A DNA stretch of 64,000 nucleotides from Ectothiorhodospira marina (GCF_900109495.1 NZ_FOAA01000014.1:29756-93755), one strand, 5' to 3'. Positions 52,315-61,521 are shown, numbered from the stretch's first letter. A program made the numbers and translations. Notes: generated by a model not told the origin, from the letters alone.

Positions 52315-53982
52315 TCAAACAGGGTGAAGCTGTCCCCGTTCAAGCCGGTAATGACGATCCGCCGTCGGGGCGGTGGCCTCCTCGTGGGCGATCACCAGTG
52401 CCGCACGACGAGCCAGCCAGGGGGCCAGACGTTCCCTCAGACGGGTGATGGTGGCCGGGTCCAGCCCCCGGAAGGGTTCATCCAGGATCACCAATGGCGG
52501 ATCCCTCAGGATCACTCGGGCCAGCGCCAGACGCCGGGCCTGACCGCCGGAGAGCAACGCCCCACCTTCGCCCACCTGGGTGTCCAGACCCTGCCCCAGG
52601 GTCTGGACAAAGTCGTCCAGGCCTGCCAGGAACAGGGCCTGATGCAATTGTTCATCACTGGCCTCGGGGCGGGCCAGACGCAGATTGTTGGCCATGGTGT
52701 CGGCAAACAATACGGTCTCCTGGGTGAGGGCACCCAGTCGGGTGTAGAGATCCTGATAGCGCATGTCCTGCACCGGCACACCGGCCACGCGGGCCTCTCC
52801 CTCCTGAGGGGTCACCAGGCGCAGGGCCACGCTGATGATACTGGTCTTGCCGGCACCAGAGGCCCCGGTAATCAGGACTGTTTCACCCGTATTCACCTCC
52901 AGGTCGATCCTCTCCAGTACCGGCGGAGCCTGCTCGCCATAGCGCAGGGATACCTGGCGAAGTTGCAGTCCTTCTGCAGCGGTGGGAGCGACGGGGGCTT
53001 CCGGTTCCTCGAGGGCAGGGCGGGTATTGGCCACATCCAGCAGGCGGCGGGCCGCGCTACGGATCTGCCCCACCCGCTGATAGGCCCCGGGGAGCATGCC
53101 CAGGGCCTCGGAAAGACCCAGCGTGGCCAGAATCACCAGGACAACGATGGGCGCGCTGGTCTGTCCAGCAGCCAGCCAGCCGATCCCCAGCCAAAGGGCC
53201 AGCCACACGGCCGCCAGACCGGCCAGCATCGCCAGGGCATCTCCCAAAGCCCCCCATCGTGCCAGACCACCCTCGGCCCGGGCGCGCTCCGACTCAGCCG
53301 ATTCCAGGGCACGCCGATGGCGCCCCAGGGACCCGAATACCCGCAGTTCCGCCAGGCCTTGAACCCCTTCCACGGCCAGCTCACGCACCCGGGCCGCTGC
53401 CTGGGTGCGACGCTCCCCGGCGGCACGGCCCAGGGCCAGAGCCAGGGCGGGCAATACCAGGCCTGCACAGACCAGCAGGGCAATCACCCACAGGGCACCA
53501 ACCGGGGCCAGCAAGCCGAACAAGACCGCTCCCCCCAACAGGGCCAGCACGGCTGTCAGGGTGGGAGTGATCACGCGCAGGAAGAGGCCGTCCAGGGTGT
53601 CGATGTCACCGACCAGGCGCTGCAGCAGGTCGGCCGAGCGGAAACGGGCCAGGGTGCCCGGGTCAAGCGGCGAGAGCCGACAGAAGATCCAGCTGCGTAG
53701 ATCAGCCAGATGCCGCAGCACCGCCTCATGATTCACCAGGCGCTCGGCATAGCGACCCAGGGTGCGGGTGATGGCCAGGGCACGGATACCGCCTGCGGGT
53801 CGATAGACATCAAGCCCCATGATGAGCCCCAGCCCGGCCAGGGACGACGCCGTAATGAACCACCCCGAGAGGGCCAGCAGCCCCGTGGAGGCTGCCACCG
53901 TCAGCACGGCCAGCAGGCCGCCGGCGGCAAACCAGGGCAAGCGGGGCAGCGAGAGCTTGAGAAAGGGCCAGAGATCCTTCAT
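52315..53982 (-). CDS. cydC: Heterodimeric ABC exporter subunit CydC
   Basis: The 555-residue half-transporter starts at ATG 53982, overlapping the cydD stop (ATGA); a longer frame to 54048 would lie within cydD. It has six transmembrane helices (about residues 15-305) and an ATPase with Walker A GASGAGKTS, signature LSGGQARRL and Walker B LVILDEPFRGLD. CydDC exports cysteine and glutathione and affects heme handling, and is required to assemble cytochrome bd. Confidence 0.93.
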   Translation of the reverse strand: MKDLWPFLKLSLPRLPWFAAGGLLAVLTVAASTGLLALSGWFITASSLAGLGLIMGLDVYRPAGGIRALAITRTLGRYAERLVNHEAVLRHLADLRSWIFCRLSPLDPGTLARFRSADLLQRLVGDIDTLDGLFLRVITPTLTAVLALLGGAVLFGLLAPVGALWVIALLVCAGLVLPALALALGRAAGERRTQAAARVRELAVEGVQGLAELRVFGSLGRHRRALESAESERARAEGGLARWGALGDALAMLAGLAAVWLALWLGIGWLAAGQTSAPIVVLVILATLGLSEALGMLPGAYQRVGQIRSAARRLLDVANTRPALEEPEAPVAPTAAEGLQLRQVSLRYGEQAPPVLERIDLEVNTGETVLITGASGAGKTSIISVALRLVTPQEGEARVAGVPVQDMRYQDLYTRLGALTQETVLFADTMANNLRLARPEASDEQLHQALFLAGLDDFVQTLGQGLDTQVGEGGALLSGGQARRLALARVILRDPPLVILDEPFRGLDPATITRLRERLAPWLARRAALVIAHEEATAPTADRHYRLERGQLHPV

Positions 53983-55709
53983 GGGTGAGGAGCCCCCGTA
54001 TCCTGGACCACCTGGCCGTTCTGAATGGTAATGACCCGCTGGGCCCATTCCAGCACGCGGGGGTGATGACTGGCAATGAGCAGGGTGGCACCGGTGGTGG
54101 CCGAGCGTTCCAGGGCTTTGAGTACCTGCTCCTCGGTGTCCGGGTCCAGGCCCGCCGTGGGTTCATCCAGCAGCCACAAGGGGGCCTGTTTGAGGGCCGC
54201 GCGGGCCAAAGCCACACGCTGGGCCTGACCACCGGACAGGCCATAACCCCGCTCACCCAGCGGCGTATCCAGGCCTTGGGGGAGCTGGCTTGCAAAACCC
54301 AGCACACCGGCATCCCGAGCAGCTGTCCTGACCGCATCATCTGAGGCCTGGGGTTCTCCCATGCGAATATTGTCAGCCAGACTGCCCGCGAAGACATGGG
54401 GGCGTTGCCCCACCCAGGCAGCTTGTCGAACCGGATCCGGTTCATTCCCATCCACGGTCACTTTACCCTGGTCGGGATGAATGAATCCTGCCAGCAGGTG
54501 CAGCACCGTGGATTTACCCGCACCACTGGGCCCGCACAGCGCAACCCGCTCGCCAGGCCCAATGGTCAGACTGACACCTCGCAGCGCCTGACGTTGTCCA
54601 TCCTCGAAGCTCACACGCACATCATCGAGGCAAACACACACACCGGCACCACTGGACGGATGAGGTAAGCGGGGTGGGGCGGACGGATGCGGTGCGTGGC
54701 GGCGCAGCAGCGGTATCAAGACCTGGGCCGCTCCCAGGGCCGCGGCGCGGTCGTGATAATGCTGAGCCAGTTGCCGCAAGGGCTGAAAGAAGTCCGGGGC
54801 CATCAGCAGAATGAACAGGCCCGAGAACAGGGTCAGTTCCGTGGCGGGACTCCAGGTGAGATAGCCAATCAGACCAAAGCCCACATACATGGCCACCAGG
54901 GCAATGGCCACGGCGCTGAAGAACTCCAGCACCGCCGAGGACAAAAAGGCCACGCGCAACACCTTCATGGTACTCGCCCGATAGCCTTCGGCGGCCTCGG
55001 CCACATCCGTGGCGGCGCGCTCCTGTGCATTGAGCAGACGCAGTGTGGTCAAACCCTGCAGGCGATCAAGGAAGTGCCCCCCCAGACGGGCCACGGTTTC
55101 TTGCTGGCTGCGGCTGACTTGCGCTGCCCCCATGCCCAGCAAGGCCATGAAGAAGGGGATCAGGGGGGCCGCAAACAGCAGGATCAGGGCGGCGAGCCAG
55201 TCCTGGGTGAGGGCGGCGATGAAGATGCCGATGGGGACCAACGCCGCTACGGTTATCTGCGGCAGATAGCGCCCGTAATAGCCTGAGAGCCCTTCCACCT
55301 GTTCCACGATGGCTGAGGAGAGGCCGCCACTATGGCGATCGGCAAGCCGTACCGGCCCCAGGGTGGCCAGATGCTGGAAGATCCGATCCCGGAGGTGACC
55401 CTGGATGCGCAGCGCGGCTTCCTGCCCAGTGGCCTCGCGTACCCAGCCCAGGGCCACACGCAGCAGCATCACACCGGCCAGCCAGGCAAATGGCACCGCC
55501 AGTTCCAACGGCCCCAGACCCTGGCTGATGGCGCGATTCAGCAGCCAGGCGATCAGACCGGCCTGTGGGATGATGAGCAGACCCGAGAGCACGCCCGCCC
55601 CGGTGGCCAGCCCCAGCAGGGGGCGGACCGGAGCGACGTGCTCATTCAGCCATTGGCGAGCCTCCCGGTTGGATATTTCCGGGGGCGTGTTGTCGGTCGG
55701 AGAAGTCAG
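53979..55709 (-). CDS. cydD: Heterodimeric ABC exporter subunit CydD, probable CTG start
   Basis: The ATG/GTG/TTG-initiated frame begins only at GTG 55592 and would lack the first helix. The frame is open upstream to a stop at 55719-55721, and this extension reads like a CydD N-terminus (REARQWLNEHVAPVRPLLGLA). The only start-like codon is CTG 55709, which overlaps the cydB stop as CTGA and lies six bases after GAGGG. That gives 576 residues, the usual CydD size. The rest has six helices and an ATPase (GPSGAGKST, LSGGQAQRV, LWLLDEPTAGLD). Confidence 0.85.
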   Translation of the reverse strand: MTSPTDNTPPEISNREARQWLNEHVAPVRPLLGLATGAGVLSGLLIIPQAGLIAWLLNRAISQGLGPLELAVPFAWLAGVMLLRVALGWVREATGQEAALRIQGHLRDRIFQHLATLGPVRLADRHSGGLSSAIVEQVEGLSGYYGRYLPQITVAALVPIGIFIAALTQDWLAALILLFAAPLIPFFMALLGMGAAQVSRSQQETVARLGGHFLDRLQGLTTLRLLNAQERAATDVAEAAEGYRASTMKVLRVAFLSSAVLEFFSAVAIALVAMYVGFGLIGYLTWSPATELTLFSGLFILLMAPDFFQPLRQLAQHYHDRAAALGAAQVLIPLLRRHAPHPSAPPRLPHPSSGAGVCVCLDDVRVSFEDGQRQALRGVSLTIGPGERVALCGPSGAGKSTVLHLLAGFIHPDQGKVTVDGNEPDPVRQAAWVGQRPHVFAGSLADNIRMGEPQASDDAVRTAARDAGVLGFASQLPQGLDTPLGERGYGLSGGQAQRVALARAALKQAPLWLLDEPTAGLDPDTEEQVLKALERSATTGATLLIASHHPRVLEWAQRVITIQNGQVVQDTGAPHP

Positions 55710-56710
55710 TGGTAGCCCTCACCGACACGCACCTTGCCCCTGAACACCCAGTAGGTCCAGGCGGTGTAGGCAAGAATGATGGGAATCACGAACAGCATGC
55801 CGACCAGTGTGAACAACTGCGAGTCCGGTGAGGAGGCTGCATCCCAGAAGGTGTGTTCAGGGGGGACGGCATAGGGCCACATGCTGATCAGCAGGCCGGC
55901 ATAGGCCAGTACGAACAGCACCAGCGTGGCCACGAAGGGGACACCCTCGTCCCGCTGGGTCAAGCCACGCCACAGCCATAATCCGGCGAGCACGGAGAGG
56001 GTGGGGAAGATCCACAGCACGGTGGCGTTATCCAGCCAACGTTCCAGCAGGTGGGGATGGGCCACGGCCGTCCATACACTGATGATGACATAGACCAAAA
56101 GTACCGCTCCCACCATCCATCGGGCCACGCGGTAAGCCCAGTCCTGCAGGTCTCCCTCGGTCTTCATGATCAGCCAGGAGGCCCCCAGCAACGTGTAGCC
56201 GGCTACCAGGCCCAGCCCCGTCATCACGGTAAAGGGGGTCAACCAATCCAGAGGTCCACCCACGTAGGAGAAACCTTCCACCTCGAAGCCCTGGATATAG
56301 GCCCCCACCACGGCCCCCTGGGCGAAGGAGGCCACCAGCGAACCCAGGAAGAACGACCAGTTCCAGGGCCCCCGTTTGCCGGGCGCGGATTTAAAACGGA
56401 ACTCGAAGGCCACGCCGCGGAATATCAAACCCGCCAGGAGCAGAAACACTCCGATATAGAGTGCCGGTAGAAACACGGCGTAGATCAATGGAAAGGCAGC
56501 CAGAAGGCCAGCTCCACCCAGAATCAACCAGGTTTCATTGCCATCCCATACCGGTGCGACGGAGTTCATCATCACATCTCGATGATCCTCGTTGCGGGCG
56601 AAAGGATAAAGAATGCCCACCCCCAGATCGAACCCATCCATGAGCACATACATGAATACCCCGAAGCCGATCAGGCCTACCCAGATCAATGTCAGATCAA
56701 TCAGTTCCAT
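55706..56710 (-). CDS. cydB: Cytochrome bd-type quinol oxidase subunit II (CydB/CioB)
   Basis: The 334-residue, mainly hydrophobic protein has the CydB N-terminus (IWVGLIGFGVFMYVLMDGFDLGVGIL) and WDGNETWLILGG, with eight to nine helices. It pairs with CydA to form the heterodimeric oxidase. It begins five bases after the cydA stop behind GAGGT. The stop is shared with the CTG start of cydD. Confidence 0.94.
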   Translation of the reverse strand: MELIDLTLIWVGLIGFGVFMYVLMDGFDLGVGILYPFARNEDHRDVMMNSVAPVWDGNETWLILGGAGLLAAFPLIYAVFLPALYIGVFLLLAGLIFRGVAFEFRFKSAPGKRGPWNWSFFLGSLVASFAQGAVVGAYIQGFEVEGFSYVGGPLDWLTPFTVMTGLGLVAGYTLLGASWLIMKTEGDLQDWAYRVARWMVGAVLLVYVIISVWTAVAHPHLLERWLDNATVLWIFPTLSVLAGLWLWRGLTQRDEGVPFVATLVLFVLAYAGLLISMWPYAVPPEHTFWDAASSPDSQLFTLVGMLFVIPIILAYTAWTYWVFRGKVRVGEGYH

Positions 56711-56715
56711 GATGG

Positions 56716-58113
56716 TTACCTCGCACCCTCGGTGATGGATTCATCGGTCGCCGACAGGGGCCTTTTGGCATGGGCCCCGGGTGTCTCATGCCCACCATGG
56801 GTGCCATCGGGGCCCTTGCGGATGATGCGTATCAGGAAGGTGATGCCAGCGATGAAGACCACGGCGTACACAGTCACAAAGCCGATCAGGCTGAACAAGG
56901 CCATGCCGCCCGTCAAGGAAGGCGTGACTCCATCCTCCACTCGCAGCAGACCATAGGCCAGCCAGGGTTGACGGCCCACCTCGGTGACGAACCACCCGGA
57001 CAGTACGGCCAGGAAGGGGAGGGGGATCATCAGACTGGTCAGGCGGAGAAAGCGCCGCGATGCTTCCAGGCGACCTCGCCAGGTCAGCCAGGCCCCCCAA
57101 AGGGCCACCAGAATCATGAGCATGCCGATGCCCACCATGACACGGAAACTCCAGAAGACGATGGGCATATTGGGACGATCCTCCGGCGCCCATTCCTTCA
57201 GTCCCTGGATGCGACCATCCAGTTCATGGGTGAGTATCAGACTCGCCAGCTTGGGAATGCCCACTTCCAGAAAATTGCGTTCCTGGGAGGGGCTGGGGAT
57301 GGCAAACAGCAGCAGCGGTGCCCCATCGGTGGTCTCCCAGACCCCTTCCATCGCGGCCACCTTGGCCGGCTGATGCTCGAAGGTATTGAGGCCGTGGACA
57401 TCGCCCACGAACAACTGGGCCGGTGCCGCCAGGGCCAGCATGATCAAACACATCTGCAAGGCCTTCTTGGAGGCCTCGGGGGCCTTGCCCTTGAGCAGAT
57501 ACCAGGCCGAAACCCCTGCCACCACGAAACCACCGGTCAGGAAGGAAGCCAGGGCCATGTGGAAGAATCGCGGCGGGAAGGAGGGATTGAAGATGGCCTC
57601 ACTCCAGGAGGTGAGATGAAAAATGCCATCACGCAATTCCACCCCGGCCGGCGTTTGCATCCAGCTGTTGGCGGATAGGATCCAGAAAGACGAGATGAAG
57701 GTTCCCAGGGCCACCATGCAGGCGGCGAACAGGTGGGTTCCGCGAGGCACCTTGTCGCGTCCGAACAGAAGAACCCCGAGGAATACCGCTTCCAGGAAGA
57801 AGGCCGTCACCACTTCATAGGCCAGTACAGGCCCCAGGAAGTTGGCGCTGGCATAAGAAAAAACGCTCCAGTTGGTGCCAAACTGGAACGACATGACGAT
57901 GCCGGAAACCACGCCCATCCCGAACACCACGGCAAAGACCTTGGTCCAGAAACGGGAGAGTTGTTCATAAACAGGATTGCTGGTCTTGTAGAGCAGCCCC
58001 TCAAGTAGGGCGATATAGGAAGCCAGCCCAATGGTGAACACCGGGAAGATGGCGTGGAATGAAACGACGAACGCGAACTGGATTCGCGATAAGAGAAGCG
58101 GGTCAAGTTCCAT
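56716..58113 (-). CDS. cydA: Cytochrome bd-type quinol oxidase subunit I, short Q-loop (CioA-like)
   Basis: The 465-residue subunit has nine helices with heme ligand His20 (VVSFHAIFPVF), GRDKVPRG, GQ-free short Q-loop region and the C-terminal GWFVTEVGRQPW block. The length and short Q-loop place it with the cyanide-insensitive (CIO) group rather than E. coli CydA (about 522 residues). It oxidises quinol and reduces O2 to water without proton pumping, useful at low O2 or with inhibitory ligands. An FNR-like box lies upstream, consistent with the FNR-type regulator in this window. Confidence 0.93.
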   Translation of the reverse strand: MELDPLLLSRIQFAFVVSFHAIFPVFTIGLASYIALLEGLLYKTSNPVYEQLSRFWTKVFAVVFGMGVVSGIVMSFQFGTNWSVFSYASANFLGPVLAYEVVTAFFLEAVFLGVLLFGRDKVPRGTHLFAACMVALGTFISSFWILSANSWMQTPAGVELRDGIFHLTSWSEAIFNPSFPPRFFHMALASFLTGGFVVAGVSAWYLLKGKAPEASKKALQMCLIMLALAAPAQLFVGDVHGLNTFEHQPAKVAAMEGVWETTDGAPLLLFAIPSPSQERNFLEVGIPKLASLILTHELDGRIQGLKEWAPEDRPNMPIVFWSFRVMVGIGMLMILVALWGAWLTWRGRLEASRRFLRLTSLMIPLPFLAVLSGWFVTEVGRQPWLAYGLLRVEDGVTPSLTGGMALFSLIGFVTVYAVVFIAGITFLIRIIRKGPDGTHGGHETPGAHAKRPLSATDESITEGAR

Positions 58114-58151
58114 GGAGGCAGGACTCCCGTGTCGTGGTGGTCTTTAGACTC

Positions 58152-58193
58152 ATTCTGCGCCCTTCACCTGGAATACCCTATGATTTTGGTCAA
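58152..58193 (-). promoter_or_regulatory. Candidate FNR-activated promoter of cydABDC
   Basis: ATGAT-TTTG-GTCAA (58180-58193) matches the FNR consensus TTGAT-N4-ATCAA at eight of ten positions. On the minus strand CAGAAT (58157-58152) is a plausible -10. The box centre would lie about 40 bases upstream of the implied start, the class II activator position. Confidence 0.45.
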
Positions 58194-58322
58194 TCACCCA
58201 GCCCTAAATTCGAGAGCGCCCAGGCTGGCCCCTTGTGCCAGTGCTCCGGAATTGTACCCCCCCGCGTCGCGCACTCAACCCCCTTTGCGGACACAATGGC
58301 GGCAGAGTCCTCATGAATACCG

Positions 58323-59030
58323 CTATGGCCCCATCACCCCGGAGGATCGCAGACAGCCATGAAAGGCCACCGCCGAGGCGCCATTGGACTGACGATCCCA
58401 GCAGTTCACGATGGCATCGAAGCAGGCCTCCACCTCATCAGAGTGGCCGCAACGGAAGGCCGCTTCCTCGGAGAGTGAGTCCACCGTGTCATGGGTCACC
58501 GTCATGGGCCCCTCGGTGATCATCCAATGCAGGGCTTGTCGGGCGCCTTCCAGGGAAAAGGTCATGCGCTGGATATCACCGAAGGCGTCCTCCACCTTCA
58601 GATCCACCTCGTGCCCCGCCATCAATGCCTGCATCAGCGGGGGAATCTCGTTCCCCTTGCGGGGTTCCCACAAGGCCCATTCCACCGACTCACCCCGCTG
58701 ACCTTCATCCGCCACGGGTTGCTGATCATCGTCGATGTGGGTGGATACCACCTGGGAACGACCTTTGGAGGCGACGCGGGCTTCCACGCAGCAGGTCTTT
58801 TCGGCCGCGGGACGATCGGAACGGATCAGGATGGCGGCCTTGATCGGACCATTGCGAGTCTGACCGATGGCAAAGGCGTGCCCGTCGTCGCTGCGAGTAT
58901 GGGCCAGTAGGGTCAATTCACCTCCATCCGATGTGCTGTAGCTGATCCACCAGTCCTGAAAACGCTCCGCGGCGTTCAGCGGCAGGGCCATTCCCAGCAG
59001 GATGCCGACAATCCAGAAGCGATGACCCAT
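58323..59030 (-). CDS. Secreted protein of unknown function (possibly IalB-like)
   Basis: The 235-residue protein has a signal peptide (residues 1-21, ending LNAAE) and a mostly beta-like mature region. FQDWWISY, a CC pair (TCCVEA) and a segment SLEGARQALHW loosely resemble the invasion-associated locus B fold. A second cysteine group (RCGHS, VEACFDAIVNCW, GCLRSS) at the C-terminus suggests disulfides. I do not recognise a definite family. It lies upstream of cydA on the same strand but 209 bases away. An FNR-like box is found 58-71 bases before its start. Confidence 0.7.
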   Translation of the reverse strand: MGHRFWIVGILLGMALPLNAAERFQDWWISYSTSDGGELTLLAHTRSDDGHAFAIGQTRNGPIKAAILIRSDRPAAEKTCCVEARVASKGRSQVVSTHIDDDQQPVADEGQRGESVEWALWEPRKGNEIPPLMQALMAGHEVDLKVEDAFGDIQRMTFSLEGARQALHWMITEGPMTVTHDTVDSLSEEAAFRCGHSDEVEACFDAIVNCWDRQSNGASAVAFHGCLRSSGVMGP

Positions 59031-59087
59031 GACCTGAAACCCCAGCTTGTGATGGGCGAAATGTCAAGATCATGTGATCAGTAATGA

Positions 59088-59101
59088 TTGATCGTTGTCA
59101 A
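59088..59101. promoter_or_regulatory. FNR-like box
   Basis: TTGAT-CGTT-GTCAA matches TTGAT-N4-ATCAA at nine of ten positions. It is 58 bases upstream of the secreted protein gene and 229 bases from fabI. No convincing -10 is found at the class II distance on either side. Confidence 0.4.
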
Positions 59102-59193
59102 CCTTGCGCCGTAAGCACACCTCTGACGGGTCAAACCAGGGCCCAGAGGGCCCGAAAAGCGGGTGGATTTCATCGATTCATCACACTCACCTG

Positions 59194-59222
59194 TTAATTT
59201 TCGCTGCAATGCAGCATATACT
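59194..59222 (+). promoter_or_regulatory. Candidate fabI promoter with palindrome in the spacer
   Basis: TATACT (59217-59222) and a weak TTAATT (59194-59199) are 17 bases apart. Between them lies GCTGCA-A-TGCAGC (59203-59215), a perfect six-base inverted repeat in the position of a repressor operator. The leader to the fabI ATG would be about 100 bases. Confidence 0.4.
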
Positions 59223-59329
59223 AGAGGTTAATGAGTTGGCAGGTGCTCGTGGTCACAGTCCTCGCGGCCCAGTTACCCGACCCGCCTCGCTCATCACCTA
59301 CATTCGCCCAACCCAATCGGAGGTGGCAC

Positions 59330-60106
59330 ATGATCGCCCATCCTTTTTCCCTTGAAGGAAAAACCGGCATCGTCACCGGGCTCGCCAACGCCGACAGTAT
59401 CGCCTATGGCTGCGCCAAGGCCATGCATGAAGCCGGCGCGGAGATGATCGTCACATACGGTTCTCCCAAGGCCGAGAAACACATCACCCCCCTGGCCGCT
59501 GACATGGGCAACCCCCAGCTCATGCTGTGCGATGTGCAGGATGAAGCCCAGGTAGAGGCCCTCTTCGCCCAGGCTCGCGAACGCTGGGGCAAACTGGACT
59601 TCCTGATCCATTCCATGGCCTTTGCCACCCGGGACGACCTGCATGGTCGCGTGGTGGACTGCTCACGCGAGGGCTTCGGCCTGGCCATGGATGTCTCCTG
59701 CCATTCCTTCATGCGCCTTGCCAAACAGGCCGAGCCACTGATGAAAGACGGTGGCACCCTGATCACCATGTCCTACTACGGGGCTGAAAAGGTGGTGGAA
59801 AACTACAATATGATGGGGCCCGTGAAGGCCGCCCTGGAGGCCTCGGTGCGTTACATGGCCGATGAACTGGGCCCGGCGGGGATCCGCGTGCATGCACTCT
59901 CACCCGGTCCGATCCGCACCCGGGCGGCATCGGGCATCAAGGACTTTGAAAACCTGGCGCAAACGGCCGAGCAGCGCGCGCCCCTGCGCCGCTTGGTGTC
60001 CATTGAGGACGTGGGCCGTACAGCCGTCTTCCTGACCTCGGAAGCGGGACATTCACTCACCGGCGGCACCACGTATGTAGATGCCGGTGACCACGTGAAG
60101 GCCTGA
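59330..60106 (+). CDS. fabI: Enoyl-ACP reductase FabI-like (SDR family)
   Basis: The 258-residue protein starts at ATG 59330 after GGAGG. It has the FabI nucleotide-binding segment GIVTGLANADSIAYG, SMAFA, and the Tyr-x6-Lys catalytic pair in YNMMGPVK, then SPGPIRTRAASG. It reduces enoyl thioesters with NAD(P)H. The following genes encode a MaoC-hydratase/phosphotransacylase and acetate kinase, so it may be a variant dedicated to this short-chain acyl pathway rather than the housekeeping enzyme; that is inference from context. Confidence 0.88.
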   Translation: MIAHPFSLEGKTGIVTGLANADSIAYGCAKAMHEAGAEMIVTYGSPKAEKHITPLAADMGNPQLMLCDVQDEAQVEALFAQARERWGKLDFLIHSMAFATRDDLHGRVVDCSREGFGLAMDVSCHSFMRLAKQAEPLMKDGGTLITMSYYGAEKVVENYNMMGPVKAALEASVRYMADELGPAGIRVHALSPGPIRTRAASGIKDFENLAQTAEQRAPLRRLVSIEDVGRTAVFLTSEAGHSLTGGTTYVDAGDHVKA

Positions 60107-60111
60107 AGATC

Positions 60112-61521
60112 ATGGACAAGAAAGTGGAACAAGACTTTATTGAAAACCGCACCTTTGATGAGATCCAAGTGGGGGATTCGGCGACCATCGAGCGCCGTCT
60201 CACTATGGATGACATCAAGCTGTTTGCCATCATGTCCGGCGACGTCAATCCGGCCCATGTGGACGAGGACTTCGCCAAGAGCAGTCGTTTCCAGGAAATC
60301 ATCGCCCACGGCATGTGGGGCGGCGCCCTGATCTCCACGGTGCTGGGTACGGAATTGCCTGGGCCGGGCACCATCTATCTGGGCCAGACCCTGCGCTTCA
60401 AGGCCCCCGTGGGCCTGGGTGACGTGCTGCGCGTGCATGTCAAAGTGCTGGAAAAGGACCCCAGCAAGAACCGCATCCAGTTCGACTGTCGGTGCACCAA
60501 CCAGGATGATCAAGATGTCATCGTGGGTGTGGCCGATGTGCTGGCCCCGACGGAGAAGATTCGTCGCCCACGCACGGTGATGCCTCGGGTACGCATGGCT
60601 GAACGAGCTCGGCTGCATGAATTGCTGCACGCCGCTACCCATCCGGAGCCCGTGAGCATGGCCGTGGTGCATCCTGTGGATACCCAGGCCATCCTGGGTG
60701 CCTATGAGTCGGCCCGGGCAGGATTGATTCATCCAGTGCTCATCGGCCCGGAAGACCGCATTCGTGCGGCTGCGGACGAAGCCGAAGTGGATATCTCCGA
60801 TTTTGAGATAGTGTCCGTGCCTCACAGCCATGCCGCAGCGGAGGAAGCCGTCAGCCTTACCCGAAGTGGCCGCATCGAGTCCATCATGAAGGGATCGCTG
60901 CACACCGATGAGTTGTTGCGGGCGGTCCTGGCCCGCGAATCGGGGCTGCGTACGGAACGACGGGTCAGCCATATCATGGCCTTTGACGTGCCCACCTATC
61001 CGCGGCCACTGTTTATCACTGATGCGGCCATCAACATCTATCCGACGCTGGCCGACAAGATGGACATCGTCCAGAACGCGATTGATCTGGCGCATGCGGT
61101 GGGTAATGAAAATCCGAAGGTGGCCATTCTCTCCGCGCTGGAAACGGTCAATCCCAAGATCCAATCCACCCTGGAAGCGGCCGCGCTGTGCAAGATGGCA
61201 GAACGTGGCCAGATCACCGGGGGCACCCTGGATGGTCCGCTGGCATTCGATAATGCCGTGTCGGAGGCGGCGGCCAAGACCAAGCATATCGTCTCGCCCG
61301 TGGCCGGCAAGGCCGATATCCTGGTGGCCCCGGACCTGGAGGCTGCCAACATGCTCATGAAGCAGCTCACCTATCTGGCGGATGCCACTGGTGCCGGGAT
61401 TGTGCTGGGTGCACGCGTGCCCATCGTGCTCACCAGCCGGGCAGACGATGCCATCACCCGTATGGCATCCTGCGCGCTGGCCCTGCTGGCAGCGGATTAC
61501 CAGAAGAAGAAGGGGCGATAA
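60112..61521 (+). CDS. Bifunctional MaoC-type enoyl-CoA hydratase/phosphate acyltransferase
   Basis: The 469-residue fusion has an N-terminal MaoC hot-dog domain (residues 1-145) with the catalytic Asp and His of SGDVNPAHVDEDFA and GMWGGAL, and a C-terminal phosphate acetyl/butyryltransferase (about 165-469) with SIMKGSLHTDELL, FITDAAINI, and GPLAFDNAVSE. It hydrates enoyl thioesters and turns acyl-CoA plus phosphate into acyl phosphate and CoA. It starts five bases after fabI and shares an A with the ackA start. Confidence 0.92.
   Translation: MDKKVEQDFIENRTFDEIQVGDSATIERRLTMDDIKLFAIMSGDVNPAHVDEDFAKSSRFQEIIAHGMWGGALISTVLGTELPGPGTIYLGQTLRFKAPVGLGDVLRVHVKVLEKDPSKNRIQFDCRCTNQDDQDVIVGVADVLAPTEKIRRPRTVMPRVRMAERARLHELLHAATHPEPVSMAVVHPVDTQAILGAYESARAGLIHPVLIGPEDRIRAAADEAEVDISDFEIVSVPHSHAAAEEAVSLTRSGRIESIMKGSLHTDELLRAVLARESGLRTERRVSHIMAFDVPTYPRPLFITDAAINIYPTLADKMDIVQNAIDLAHAVGNENPKVAILSALETVNPKIQSTLEAAALCKMAERGQITGGTLDGPLAFDNAVSEAAAKTKHIVSPVAGKADILVAPDLEAANMLMKQLTYLADATGAGIVLGARVPIVLTSRADDAITRMASCALALLAADYQKKKGR

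Larger units (their letters stand above)
59031..59329. other. Regulatory region between the secreted protein gene and fabI
   Basis: This divergent intergenic region holds no gene. It contains an FNR-like box TTGAT-CGTT-GTCAA (59088-59101), a GATCA-TG-TGATC inverted repeat just before it (59069-59080), and a fabI promoter candidate with an embedded palindrome further right. Confidence 0.5.
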
